Shown: positions 27,271 to 34,980, counted from the first letter of the stretch. The stretch is DNA of 64,000 bases from Bacillota bacterium (GCA_023402395.1 JAEYGI010000052.1:1-64000); one strand, 5' to 3'. The notes: generated by a model not told the origin, from the sequence alone. Numbers and translations are program-made.

Positions 27271-28119
27271 TTACAACCGGCAGGAACTGATCCGGGTCAC
27301 CAGGATCCCCTTGGCCCCCAGTTCCTTCAGTTGATCCATGATCCGGTTGGCCTCGTCCGACTTGACCATGGCTTTGATGGCGAGCCACCCTTGTTTGTTC
27401 AGCGGCGCAATGGTCGGCGACTCGATCCCCGGCGTGATCGCGCAGGCCCGGTCCACCAGATCCTTGGGGATATCGTACTCGATCATCACATATTTCCGGG
27501 CGGTGATGATTCCTTTCAGCCGTTCGCTGAAGATCGCCACTTTCTGATCGGCGGCGGTCTCTTTTTCCTTGGCCAGTAAGATCGCCTCCGACGTAACCAG
27601 CGGGTCGCCGATGATCTTCAGGCCGGCCGCCTTCATGGTCCGGCCCGACTGGACCACGTCGGCGACGGCATCGGCGATGCCGAGCTGAATCGAGATCTCC
27701 ACCGCGCCGTCCAGGACGATGATCTGGGCTTCGATCCCTAAGGTCCGCAGGTGTTCCTTGACCAGGTTCGGATAGGAGGTGGCGATGCGCAAGCCTTGAA
27801 AATCATTGACCGTGAGCGGGCTGGCTTCCGGAACGGCATAACGGAACCAGGCCTTGCCGAACTCCAGCACCATCAGTTCGGTAAAAGGCCGGCCGCCCTC
27901 CAGCGCCAGATCGCGGCCGGTGATGCCCAGATCGAGCACGCCCTTGGTGACATAGGCCGGAATATCCTTGGGCCGGATGAAAAAGAACTCGATATTGTTC
28001 CGTTCGTCGCGGACGGTCAGTTCATTGGGTCCGACCTGACAGTAGTAACCGGCCTCTTTCAGCAAGAGCGCGGCGTCCTCCGCGAGCCGGCCCTTATTGG
28101 GAACCGCTACACGTAACAT
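27271..28119 (-). CDS. hisG: ATP phosphoribosyltransferase, long (HisZ-independent) form
   Basis: A 282-residue enzyme of the first step of histidine synthesis (ATP + PRPP to phosphoribosyl-ATP). The opening LRVAVPNKGRLAEDAALLL, the middle GITGRDLA and the DGAVEISIQLGIADAVADVVQSGRTMKAAGL region are diagnostic; the PRPP-loop-like stretch is in the latter. The last 75 residues (about 207-282; KYVMIEYDIP, PGIESPTIAPL, LGAKGILVTRI) form the HisG_C regulatory domain found in long-form enzymes, so histidine feedback is expected and no HisZ is needed. It lies 15 bp downstream of hisE. The other his genes are not in the window. Confidence 0.95.
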   Translation of the reverse strand: MLRVAVPNKGRLAEDAALLLKEAGYYCQVGPNELTVRDERNNIEFFFIRPKDIPAYVTKGVLDLGITGRDLALEGGRPFTELMVLEFGKAWFRYAVPEASPLTVNDFQGLRIATSYPNLVKEHLRTLGIEAQIIVLDGAVEISIQLGIADAVADVVQSGRTMKAAGLKIIGDPLVTSEAILLAKEKETAADQKVAIFSERLKGIITARKYVMIEYDIPKDLVDRACAITPGIESPTIAPLNKQGWLAIKAMVKSDEANRIMDQLKELGAKGILVTRISSCRL

Positions 28120-28134
28120 GGATTGATTCTCCCC

Positions 28135-28398
28135 TTATAAGTGTTTATAGATATCTTCCAGTTCCAGGTCGCCGGCGAGCATCATCACCTGGAGATGGTA
28201 AAGCAATTGTGAAATCTCCTCGGCCAGCCGCTCCTTGCTCTCGTACTCGGCGGCCATCCAGACTTCCCCGGCCTCCTCCAGGATCTTCTTGCCAATGAAG
28301 TGCTTCCCCTGGTTCAACTCCCGCACCGTCCCGGAGTTTGGATCCTGGGCGGCGGCCTTGGCCTTCAGTTCCGCGAACAGTTCTTCAAAACGTTTCAT
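28135..28398 (-). CDS. hisE: Phosphoribosyl-ATP pyrophosphatase
   Basis: An 87-residue single-domain protein of the MazG-like HisE family, which hydrolyses PR-ATP to PR-AMP in step two of histidine synthesis. Key features are GKHFIGKKILEEAGEVWMAAEYE (the EExxE-type metal site), then EEISQLLYHLQVMML. The length is normal for a stand-alone HisE rather than the HisIE fusion. It is first in a two-gene hisE-hisG unit. A decayed group II intron lies immediately upstream, so its present promoter must sit within about 100 bp or come through the relic. Confidence 0.93.
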   Translation of the reverse strand: MKRFEELFAELKAKAAAQDPNSGTVRELNQGKHFIGKKILEEAGEVWMAAEYESKERLAEEISQLLYHLQVMMLAGDLELEDIYKHL

Positions 28399-28493
28399 GG
28401 GTCAACCCCTAAATCAATTTTTATGTTTGTTTCGCTGTGTCATGCCGATATCCTGCTTGGGGATTGGAAATAAAACTTGTTGATTTTTATGTT

Positions 28494-29040
28494 GACGTAC
28501 ATGCCCAATTAAGGCATACGGCTCTTCGTATCACCGTTCGCTTACTGATGTACGAATTTTCCTAAATCGTAGATATTGACATATGTTTTGGGCAACGCTA
28601 TCGGCATCACTTGCTTAATGAGGGTTTTAAACTTGTCCCATTCATTTTCCGCTTCTGCCTCTTTTGTTTAGTGTTTTGTAGAGTTGGATGATTACGTAGC
28701 TCCTAAACTTGTTTAGATGCTTAGAATTCCCCGTTATCCCATAATATCGGTAGTGCCCGGCCAGTTTACGGTTTAACTTTTCAATAAGCTCTTACGTTGA
28801 TATGCCGGTTCTTCCATAGCCATTCCTTGGCTGTTTTTGCCTTGACTTTGAACTTATTTGGACTGGCGATTCGTTTGACCGTAAACTTACCGTTTTGGGT
28901 CTTGCCTCAGATATGGGTGAACCCTAGAAGTCGAATTTCTCCGGCTTCCCGCTCCCCCGTCTCTTCCGGTCTTTTTCCGCAAGATACTACTACTGGTTCA
29001 CGAGCCCGGAGTTTGCCAAGAAGAACCCTCGCTCACTGAG
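28494..29040 (-). pseudogene. Decayed group II intron reverse transcriptase/maturase (C-terminal end)
   Basis: In shifting minus-strand frames the region encodes GFTHI, then KTQNGKFTVKRIASPNKFK, AKTAKEWLWKNRHINV, and after a frameshift ELIEKLNRKLAGHYRYYGIT and LNKFRSYVIIQLYKTLN. This is the thumb and maturase (GIIM) part of a group II intron-encoded protein. A frameshift replaces DFLGF near 28925, a stop follows HI, and another frameshift is near 28800. The following GAGCCGTATGCC…GGGCATGTACG (28494-28530) is the hairpin that normally follows the ORF, but the sequence breaks off at GTACG, so domains V and VI are missing. Dead element, inserted between hisE and the YjcZ-like ORF. Confidence 0.8.
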
Positions 29041-29061
29041 AGTTCTTCGCTTTGATAGACC

Positions 29062-29085
29062 AAAAACCGCCTTTCGGCGGCTTTT
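29062..29085 (-). terminator. Bidirectional terminator after the YjcZ-like ORF
   Basis: CCGCC TTTC GGCGG is flanked by AAAAA on the left and CTTTT on the right, giving a strong short hairpin with T tracts on both strands. It lies about 75 bp downstream of the 29-aa ORF on the minus strand. Confidence 0.8.
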
Positions 29086-29158
29086 CTATTCAATTGTCTT
29101 AATTGGGTATCCCCATGTGATGATTCTCGATTTGAAAAGTACCTTTGACCCTGATTGA

Positions 29159-29248
29159 TTAAAATTTACGACCGCACAGGCAGAAGATGATCAGGATAAA
29201 GAAAATAAAGAAGAAACCACCACCGTCAAATCCGTCACAGCCTCCCAT
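29159..29248 (-). CDS. YjcZ-like 29-aa sporulation-type micro-protein
   Basis: ATG with a textbook ribosome-binding site (AAGGAGGTG, 5-6 nt spacing) opens a 29-codon frame: MGGCDGFDGGG, then FFFIFFILIIFCLCGRKF. The Gly-rich head followed by one short hydrophobic helix is the pattern of the YjcZ family of small sporulation-associated membrane peptides, often below gene-finder size limits. A terminator follows at 29062-29085, so it is a compact self-contained gene. The family call rests on pattern and organism type; expression during sporulation is inference. Confidence 0.7.
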   Translation of the reverse strand: MGGCDGFDGGGFFFIFFILIIFCLCGRKF

Positions 29249-29508
29249 GTTCACACCTCCTTACGTCTTATGCTTTTGGAGAGGATTTATAGGGAATGCC
29301 AATATAGAATATGTTTTCTATCTTCCAGGAGTAGGGTCTTTTTGTAACATTCTTTTAGGCATTAATCAGATTTTATCGAAAGTGTCTTTAAAGATACCAA
29401 AGTCCAGTTCTCTTTCGGAAGCGTTTATGTGCTGTTTCTCGGAATCATTTTTGAGATTTTTGAGAAACGATAATTAGGAAAAGGTTGAATGGGGTTTGAC
29501 CCTCGGGG
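29249..29508. other. Intergenic, promoter region of the YjcZ-like ORF
   Basis: AT-rich non-coding DNA between the YjcZ-like ORF and the second repeat-cassette ORF. It must hold the minus-strand promoter of the micro-gene; an AACATATT motif near 29308 is vaguely sigma-E-like, but I would not call it. No gene is seen. Confidence 0.35.
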
Positions 29509-30039
29509 CTAACGAAAGCGGAAGTCAAAAATGATCGGGAGCGGCGCGAAAAGCGGCAGATTGGCGCCGAAGCGCAGGCGTTTTCGGCCTCCCCGAATCA
29601 CTCTCTGATACGTAACCGGCAGTTTAAACACCTCCCCTACCCCCAAATCCCCCCGCTCCACCCGGTAACGCCCGATCGCCAACTGATCCGGCCCCCCGAT
29701 CATCTGGAGCGCCCCTTCCTCCATTTGAAGCAACAACTTATCCACATGAAAAAAGTATCGCTTCAACTGAAGCAATACTTTTTCGTTCTGGAGGAACACT
29801 TCCTCCAACTGAAGGAACCGTTCCTTCAAGTGATCCTCCAATATTTCGTTCTGGAGAAACTCTTCCTTCAAATGATCCTCTAATATTTCCAACTGGAGAA
29901 ACTCTTCCTTCAAATGAAGCTCTAATATATACATCTGGAGCGACACCCACTCCAACTGATCCGGCACTTCCTGCAACCGATCGGGCATTTGGATCATCTG
30001 ATCCTTCTCCCGGATCAGTTGCGGCGGCACCCAAATCAA
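29509..30039 (-). CDS. Possible heptad-repeat (coiled-coil) protein
   Basis: The minus strand is open for 176 residues. Residues 1-120 are seven-residue repeats made by cassette 2 (DQMIQMP, DQLEWVS, EEFLQLEILEDHLKEEFLQ, ERFLQLEEVFLQ), a strong coiled-coil pattern. They are followed by a non-repetitive tail (VGEVFKLPVTYQRVIRGG, RLRFGANLPLFAPLPIIFDF) that reads like real protein. The best start is unclear: the ATG/TTG near 30039 lacks a ribosome-binding site, and the frame stays open back towards hairpin B1. It could be an expressed structural protein or a chance frame kept open by the 21-bp period. Downstream is AT-rich non-coding DNA. Confidence 0.4.
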   Translation of the reverse strand: MIWVPPQLIREKDQMIQMPDRLQEVPDQLEWVSLQMYILELHLKEEFLQLEILEDHLKEEFLQNEILEDHLKERFLQLEEVFLQNEKVLLQLKRYFFHVDKLLLQMEEGALQMIGGPDQLAIGRYRVERGDLGVGEVFKLPVTYQRVIRGGRKRLRFGANLPLFAPLPIIFDFRFR

Positions 30040-30058
30040 CTGAAGCGGCGCTCCGTTC
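29681..30058. repeat. 21-bp repeat cassette 2 (18 units)
   Basis: Eighteen consecutive 21-bp units with no register slip. The consensus on the plus strand is A(A/T)(C/A)TG(A/G)(A/T)(G/C)C…T(T/C)xxTC, alternating GATCC-, GAAGC- and GGAGC-type cores. The array ends in AGG, exactly as cassette 3 does. Hairpin B1 begins 8 bp after the array. Confidence 0.9.
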
Positions 30059-30065
30059 AGGCGGC

Positions 30066-30138
30066 TGAAATAAATTCCGATTTGATTTCATTGGCATTCG
30101 GCGTTACAAATGCCAATCCGGTTAAGAAGCTTATTTCA
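30066..30138. repeat. Hairpin element B, copy B1
   Basis: Nested inverted repeat: outer arms TGAAATAA and TTATTTCA, inner arms ATTGGCATT and AATGCCAAT, loop around CGGCGTTAC. It shares CCGATTTGATTTCATT and CGGTTAAGAA with copies B2 (about 43.5 kb) and B3 (49.0 kb). It lies about 50 bp past the lysA stop and 8 bp from cassette 2. Confidence 0.8.
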
Positions 30139-30189
30139 CCCGATATGACTTTGATACTCACGCAAAATAATATCGACGCGCCGGAACCT

Positions 30190-31458
30190 TTAATCCATAG
30201 CTTCAGAATCCACAAAGCAAGCCGTCAAATCGTCCAGGGTCTCGCGCCTCCGGATCAAGCGGTCCGCGCCGGACGCGTCGATCAGCACCTCGGCCGGGCG
30301 CAACCGGTTATTATAGTTGGAACTCATCACATAACCATAGGCCCCGGCGTCCCGCACCGCCAACAGATCCCCTTCCCGGACCTCCGGCAGGTCGCGCTCC
30401 TTGGCCAGAATATCGCCGGTCTCGCAGATGTTGCCGACCACTGTGACCTCCTCCGAAGGCCCGTCCGTCACCAGTTGGCCGTTCCGGTAGACTTCGATCT
30501 CGTGATAGGCGTCATAAAGCGCCGGGCGGATCAGCACGTTCAGGCCGAGATCGGTTCCGATATAACTCACACCGGCATTCTCCTTCAGCGCGTGAACCGT
30601 TCCAAGCAGAATGCCGGCCTCGGCCACGATGTAGCGGCCGGGCTCGATTAGAAATTCCATCCGCTGCGGCAGGCGGGGCATCCATTCCCGAATGATCCCC
30701 TCCAATTCACGGCGGAATTCCTCCAGATCCAGCCGGGCCTCGCCCGCCTGTCTCCGGTAGGGAATTCCGAAACCGCCTCCGAAATCGACGAACTCCAGTT
30801 CCTTAAATGGTTCGGCAATGGCCAACAGCGCCCGGGCCGCTTCAAGGTAAGTCTCCCCGTCCAGAAACAACGACCCGACATGCTGGTTGACGCCGTTCAA
30901 CCGCAGCCCATGGCGGCTCAAAATGGCCGGGACTTCGGCGATCTGTTCCCGGTTAATCCCGAATTTGGTCTTATCCCCGCCGGTAACCACCTTTTCATGA
31001 TGGCCCGCTCCGATCCCCGGATTGAAACGGATCGCCACCCGGCCGCCCGGGTTGAGCCGGCCAAATCGTTCCAACTGGGCCAGCGAATCGACGCTCACCC
31101 GCACTCCGGCGGCGCTGGCATACCGTAATTCCGCGTCGGCCACATTGTTGCCGATATAAAGGATCTGGTCCGGTTTGAAGCCCGCCTTCAACAACACATG
31201 GATTTCCCCGGGCGACATGGCGTCGGCCCGCAGCCCCTCGGAGCGGATGATCCGCAGCAATTCCAGATTGGCATTGGCTTTGGTTGAATAATTGACGCCG
31301 GTCCGCGCCTCCGGAAGCAACCCGGCCATCTCCCGGCACCGTTCGCGGAGAATCCTTTCATTGTAAACATAAAGCGGGCTGCCATACTTGGCGGTTAAGG
31401 CGGCGGGCGAGTTTTTCCCGAAAAAGCCGTTCGTATCGCAAAGCTGATTCATGTTCAT
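30190..31458 (-). CDS. lysA: Diaminopimelate decarboxylase
   Basis: A 422-residue PLP enzyme of fold type III that converts meso-diaminopimelate to L-lysine. The PLP lysine is K60 in VNYSTKANANLELL. Further family signatures are the H-x-G-S motif in NQHVGSLFLDGETY, FVDFGGGFGIPY, the phosphate-binding FLIEPGRYIVAEAG, and the C-terminal GNICETGDILAKE and VRDAGAYGYVMSSNYN. The length is typical. The start overlaps the stop of the upstream TrmB-type regulator (TAATG), so the two are translationally coupled and one transcript is expected. No other lysine genes are nearby. Hairpin B1 follows the stop. Confidence 0.95.
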   Translation of the reverse strand: MNMNQLCDTNGFFGKNSPAALTAKYGSPLYVYNERILRERCREMAGLLPEARTGVNYSTKANANLELLRIIRSEGLRADAMSPGEIHVLLKAGFKPDQILYIGNNVADAELRYASAAGVRVSVDSLAQLERFGRLNPGGRVAIRFNPGIGAGHHEKVVTGGDKTKFGINREQIAEVPAILSRHGLRLNGVNQHVGSLFLDGETYLEAARALLAIAEPFKELEFVDFGGGFGIPYRRQAGEARLDLEEFRRELEGIIREWMPRLPQRMEFLIEPGRYIVAEAGILLGTVHALKENAGVSYIGTDLGLNVLIRPALYDAYHEIEVYRNGQLVTDGPSEEVTVVGNICETGDILAKERDLPEVREGDLLAVRDAGAYGYVMSSNYNNRLRPAEVLIDASGADRLIRRRETLDDLTACFVDSEAMD

Positions 31459-32159
31459 TACCTGCCCTCCAATTTGGTCTCAATCAGTTTAATCTCGTTG
31501 GTCAGGGAATCCTTGATCAACTGCACCAAGATCAGGTTTTGCGAATAGATGCAATTGGCGGTCTGGGAAAGCTGCAACTCCCCGGTCAAAACGACCGCCG
31601 AATCCGCGATCAGCCGGATTTGACCGGCTTGCTGCCGCTCGCGGCGGTACCAGATCGCGCCTTCCACCCCGGGCTGAGTTTCGGTGATCAACGCCACTTT
31701 TAAACCCCGGCCGGCGGCCAAGTCCAGTTCCGGCGTGAAGAATTCCAGCTCCGGCCGTGACAGGGCGAGATAGATCCGTTCCCGCGCCTGATTGATGATA
31801 AAGCGGATTTTGGCGATGACCTGCTTTTCCCCGGCGATGGTCAAAAAGGAGTTTGACGGTTCACTCCGGTCCGGGATATTTTGGACCAGATAGTCCAGGA
31901 TCTCTTCAAATTCCCGGCGCAGGTTGGCGGCGAGTTCCCCGATGGGCACCGCGGCGTAACGCATGGTCTCCCCTTCAATCCGGTAGGCTCCGCCTTTTTC
32001 GGCCAATCCGGCCAGGGCCAGATAGGCATTGGAACGGGAGATCCCGGAAAGCTTGGCCGCCTCATATCCCGATATTTCCCCCTCTTTGCAGAGGATCAGA
32101 TATAGCTCGGATTCGTGCCGGGTAAACCCGGCCTTGGAAAGCGCCTCCAACAGATCCAT
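31458..32159 (-). CDS. TrmB-type transcriptional regulator upstream of lysA
   Basis: A 233-residue protein. The N-terminal winged HTH (about 5-75; LSKAGFTRHESELYLILCKE, GYEAAKLSGISRSNAYLALA) is that of TrmB/sugar-specific regulators. The C-terminal half (FLTIAGEKQVIAKIRFIINQ, ARERIYLALSRPELEFF) matches the TrmB C-terminal ligand domain. It ends in a 1-bp overlap with lysA (TAATG), so it probably controls lysA in response to an amino-acid or related effector. A strong promoter and a palindromic operator precede it, consistent with autoregulation. The effector is unknown; TrmB proteins were first described for sugars, so lysine sensing is inference. Confidence 0.85.
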   Translation of the reverse strand: MDLLEALSKAGFTRHESELYLILCKEGEISGYEAAKLSGISRSNAYLALAGLAEKGGAYRIEGETMRYAAVPIGELAANLRREFEEILDYLVQNIPDRSEPSNSFLTIAGEKQVIAKIRFIINQARERIYLALSRPELEFFTPELDLAAGRGLKVALITETQPGVEGAIWYRRERQQAGQIRLIADSAVVLTGELQLSQTANCIYSQNLILVQLIKDSLTNEIKLIETKLEGR

Positions 32160-32182
32160 GGTTGTTTCCTTGTATAAATGTT

Positions 32183-32204
32183 AGTGGTATTATTTAGTAC
32201 CACT
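32183..32204 (-). promoter_or_regulatory. Palindromic operator of the TrmB-lysA operon
   Basis: AGTGGTA and TACCACT form a 7-bp inverted repeat spaced by 8 nt, lying at and just after the expected transcription start of the regulator gene. Position and symmetry suit an autoregulatory binding site. Confidence 0.65.
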
Positions 32205-32230
32205 ATAATTCAAAACCTCTACCCTGTCAA
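32202..32230 (-). promoter_or_regulatory. Sigma-A-type promoter of TrmB-lysA
   Basis: On the minus strand TTGACA (32225-32230), a 17-bp spacer and TATAGT (32202-32207) match the vegetative consensus closely. The -10 box abuts the palindromic operator. Confidence 0.85.
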
Positions 32231-32439
32231 GGTATTCCTTACCAAGAACCGGATCGTACCGGTTAAAAAACTAAAAACCTCCTCGGGCTCAGCCTCATCG
32301 GATAGCTTATTCAGTTCGGCTCCTGACGGAATCGTTCCGGACGCCCGACCGGACTCCAGGCTACGCTGTAAATGTTTGAGGAGAATCAATCGACAATGTT
32401 GCCCAAATTCAGACCTCCCGGCGTTCTCCATCCGTGGAC

Positions 32440-32733
32440 GCCGGACTTGAGCCTTCCTGGCTCTGGTCCGCCATCCCCCTCCCCGATGCGGCGATTTTAG
32501 CGGAGATTTTCGGCGGGGAGGGGCGATTCGCCGGAAACGGGTGGACTAATGTGCCACTGAAATCAATGAAATCGGATTTTGAGGCTAGTGCCGTTCCGGA
32601 TCAAAGACCGCTTCGAAGCATCAGCGTAGTGGAAACCCGAGTTTCCGGCGATTCATCCCTCCCCGCTGAGTTGACCCGCGACAATCACAACACCGGGGAG
32701 GGAATGAGGAGAGGTATGGTTTTCGGCCAACTT
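32440..32733. repeat. Nested inverted-repeat element (possible cruciform)
   Basis: No gene. Two G+C hairpins (CCCCTCCCCG with CGGGGAGGGG around 32475-32525, and CCCTCCCCG with CGGGGAGGG around 32655-32705) flank a larger inverted repeat, GATTCGCCGGAAAC-GGGT against ACCC-GAGTTTCCGGCGATTC (about 32526-32655). The whole looks like a palindromic insertion of the REP/MITE kind. The remaining DNA back to the TrmB promoter (32231-32440) shows nothing. Confidence 0.6.
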
Positions 32734-32770
32734 TAAAAAGAAGCCCCGGCGGAGAAAACTCCGCCGGGGC
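32734..32770 (-). terminator. Terminator of the EFR1-type gene
   Basis: A 12-bp perfect stem, GCCCCGGCGGAG with CTCCGCCGGGGC and loop TTTT (32743-32770), is followed on the minus strand by TTCTTTTT. Canonical rho-independent terminator 18 bp past the gene stop. Confidence 0.95.
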
Positions 32771-32787
32771 CTGTTTTATGCAATAAT

Positions 32788-33588
32788 TCATCTTGATTGG
32801 CCAAGCTTTGCCCGGAGCCGCTCATGCGGTTCCAAATACCGCCCCTTGTCCCGCAGCATCCTGGTGTAAATGGCTCCGGTGGGACAATGGTTATAACAGG
32901 ACCAGCAGCCGTAGCACTTGCGCTGGTCAAAGACAGGGCCCGGGTCAAGGGTCACGGCGCGGTACGGGCAGACCTTTTGACAAATCCCGCACTGATTGCA
33001 GAGGGACGGATCGACCCGCTTTCTCCCCATGGCGTAACGGGCCATGACCCGGGGGGCCGGCGGCATCATTCGTTCCGCCAATCCCAGGCTGATCGCGGCG
33101 GCCCGCGGCGGCCGGCCCTCCTTCAAGGCGGCGGCGATCCCGCGCAGGTCCTCGATAAAGCGGTTAAACTCCTCCAATTGCCGCTCGGTGGGATAGTCGG
33201 CGTTGGCCATTCCGCCGGCGATCAAGGGCGGAAAATTTTCCGGGGTATTCAACGCGTGCCCGGCCAGCACTTGAAAGCCGCGCCCCCGCGCCAAACGGGC
33301 CAGCACCCGCAAGGTGGCGCCGTTGAAGTTGCCGTAGGTGTTGAAGACAAAAGCCGCCTTCCCGTGCTGGGGCGGGATCCGGCCGATGAAGTCCCGCATC
33401 AGCTTGGGCGGCCCGACGAAATCGGCAAACGCGGCCAATCCGACCAACCGGTACGGTTCCAAATCCGGAAGCGGACCCTTGGTGATATCCATCAGCTCGA
33501 ACCCGGCCTCGGGAATCCGCCGCGCCAGATATTCACAGGCCAATTTGGTATTTCCGGTGGTAGAGAAGTAGCAGATCAGACTCTTCAC
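32788..33588 (-). CDS. EFR1-type flavodoxin/ferredoxin fusion
   Basis: A 266-residue redox protein. Residues 1-160 form a flavodoxin-like domain (ICYFSTTGNTKLACEYLARR is the FMN phosphate loop; FVFNTYGNFNGATLRVLARL follows). Residues 190-250 carry two 4Fe-4S clusters (CNQCGICQKVCP and CYGCWSCYNHCP). This arrangement is the EFR1 family of ferrodoxins in anaerobic Bacillota, probably moving electrons between FMN and low-potential ferredoxin partners in the cytoplasm. The start is GTG with AAGGAG upstream. A strong terminator lies immediately downstream. The physiological partner is unknown. Confidence 0.9.
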   Translation of the reverse strand: MKSLICYFSTTGNTKLACEYLARRIPEAGFELMDITKGPLPDLEPYRLVGLAAFADFVGPPKLMRDFIGRIPPQHGKAAFVFNTYGNFNGATLRVLARLARGRGFQVLAGHALNTPENFPPLIAGGMANADYPTERQLEEFNRFIEDLRGIAAALKEGRPPRAAAISLGLAERMMPPAPRVMARYAMGRKRVDPSLCNQCGICQKVCPYRAVTLDPGPVFDQRKCYGCWSCYNHCPTGAIYTRMLRDKGRYLEPHERLRAKLGQSR

Positions 33589-33657
33589 TCGGAATCACGC
33601 TCCTTGGGATGATTTATACCATAATTTTCTATAGAACCGTAGCAACTCCTGCCGCTG

Positions 33658-34089
33658 TTATTTATGATTAAGCATCACAAACCCGCCCAGGCACAGCGCG
33701 ATGCCCAGGATATTCACCAGACTCAGTTTCTCCTGAAAGAAAAGTACTCCGATGGGGATCAAGATCAGCGTCAGCAGGACTGTGGCGTAGAATTGCGCGA
33801 TGCTGATATTCCAGCCTGCCCGGTAGGCCAGCAGAAAGCCCAACTCCAGCCCGACCACGGCCAAACCCAACGCAATGCTGGCCCAATTCATCTGTTTCAG
33901 TGAGGAAGCAAAGCCCTCTTTCAACGGAAAAAATGGCAACAGAATCACTGTAAAAACCGCTGCCGTAAGGTAGGTAACGAGCAGGGATACCATTGGATTC
34001 ATATTCGATGGAGTGTTTTTTTGCGATAGGTGATACACCACGTTCGACAATACCACCAGCAAAATCCCGGAATAATAGACCCACATCAC
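33658..34089 (-). CDS. Small EamA-like membrane transporter
   Basis: A 143-residue protein with four to five transmembrane helices, equivalent to one half of a drug/metabolite transporter (EamA/SMR-like). Visible features are LVVLSNVVYHLSQKNTPSNM, GLELGFLLAYRAGWN and the closing LVNILGIALCLGGFVML typical of the last EamA helices. Such half-size proteins work as dimers. It lies 33 bp downstream of kduD on the same strand and may be co-transcribed, which would suggest export or uptake linked to uronate metabolism; the substrate cannot be read from the sequence. Confidence 0.8.
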   Translation of the reverse strand: MMWVYYSGILLVVLSNVVYHLSQKNTPSNMNPMVSLLVTYLTAAVFTVILLPFFPLKEGFASSLKQMNWASIALGLAVVGLELGFLLAYRAGWNISIAQFYATVLLTLILIPIGVLFFQEKLSLVNILGIALCLGGFVMLNHK

Positions 34090-34122
34090 AATCGACCCCT
34101 TTTCCCGGTAAGATTGAACGAA

Positions 34123-34905
34123 TTAACGCGCCAGCCAGCCGCCGTCCACGGCCAGAATGTGTCCGTTCAGATAGTCGGAAGCGCGGCTGGCCAGGAAAAC
34201 CACGGCTCCCATCAGATCGCCGGGGCGGCCCCACCGTCCCGCCGGGATCCGTTTTAGAATCTCTTCGTTGCGCTCCTCGTCGCTCCGGATCGCCGCGGTG
34301 TTATTGGTTTCCATATACCCCGGGGCGATGGCGTTGACCTGGATATTCCGCTCCGCCAGTTCATTGGCGAAGGCTTTGGTCAGCCCGGCCACCCCGTGTT
34401 TGCTGGCGGTGTAGGCAGGAATGAATTTCCCGCCCTGAAACGAGGTCATTGAAGCGATATTGATAATCTTCCCCGCGCCTTGGGCCGCCATAACCTTGGC
34501 AGCTTCCCGGCTCAAATAATAAACGGCGTCGAGGTTTAAGTCCAATACGGCCCGCCAGTCCTGGTCGCTGGATTCCAACAGCGGCGCCCGCTTGATCATT
34601 CCGGCGTTGTTCACCAGAATATCGATCCGGCCGTACGCTTGCATACAAGCCGCGATGACTCCGGGGATCTCCTCTTTCCGGCCCAGATTGGCCTGGAAAA
34701 AAGTCGCCCGCCGGCCTTCCGCTTCAATGAGCGCCTTGGTCTCGTCCCAATGGGAGCCGTGGGTTACCACGAACAGATCGGCGCCCGCCTTGGCCAGGGC
34801 CACCGCAAAGCCCTGCCCGAGCCCGCCGCCGCCGCCGGTGACCAGGGCGACCTTGCCCCGGAGCATGAAAAAGTCCATGGAAAAATCACTGATTGAATAG
34901 GTCAT
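34123..34905 (-). CDS. kduD: 2-dehydro-3-deoxy-D-gluconate 5-dehydrogenase (SDR)
   Basis: The start is taken at the ATG at 34905, 8 nt after AAGGAG, rather than the TTG six bases earlier, giving 260 residues. Short-chain dehydrogenase signatures: cofactor loop TGGGGGLGQG, NNAGMI, catalytic YTASK with the preceding Ser in NIASMTSF, and the C-terminal AVDGGWLAR. The KduD-type stretches FFMLRGKVALVTGG, VTHGSHWDETKALIE, IPAYTASKHGVAGLTKA and YMETNNTAAIR support the assignment over other SDRs. It acts in pectin/uronate breakdown in the cytoplasm. Its neighbours (the 610-aa protein and AraC regulator upstream, EamA downstream) are consistent with a carbohydrate locus. Confidence 0.88.
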   Translation of the reverse strand: MTYSISDFSMDFFMLRGKVALVTGGGGGLGQGFAVALAKAGADLFVVTHGSHWDETKALIEAEGRRATFFQANLGRKEEIPGVIAACMQAYGRIDILVNNAGMIKRAPLLESSDQDWRAVLDLNLDAVYYLSREAAKVMAAQGAGKIINIASMTSFQGGKFIPAYTASKHGVAGLTKAFANELAERNIQVNAIAPGYMETNNTAAIRSDEERNEEILKRIPAGRWGRPGDLMGAVVFLASRASDYLNGHILAVDGGWLAR

Positions 34906-34980
34906 AGCCAAATCTCCTTACGGTATAATGAAATTAATGGACAGATAAGCTAGAATAAGCTAGACTTGGTTATTCCCGGT

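Noticed and set aside
28797..29039. 80-aa plus-strand protein
   Set aside because: The opposite strand carries recognisable maturase motifs of a decayed intron protein; the plus frame is its shadow.
29187..29477. 96-aa plus-strand protein
   Set aside because: It overlaps the YjcZ-like micro-ORF, which has a perfect ribosome-binding site on the other strand; the plus frame has none and is low-complexity Lys/Pro at its start.
32219..32431. 70-aa minus-strand protein upstream of the TrmB-type regulator
   Set aside because: It ends within the promoter region, lacks a ribosome-binding site and has no protein-like features; treated as chance.
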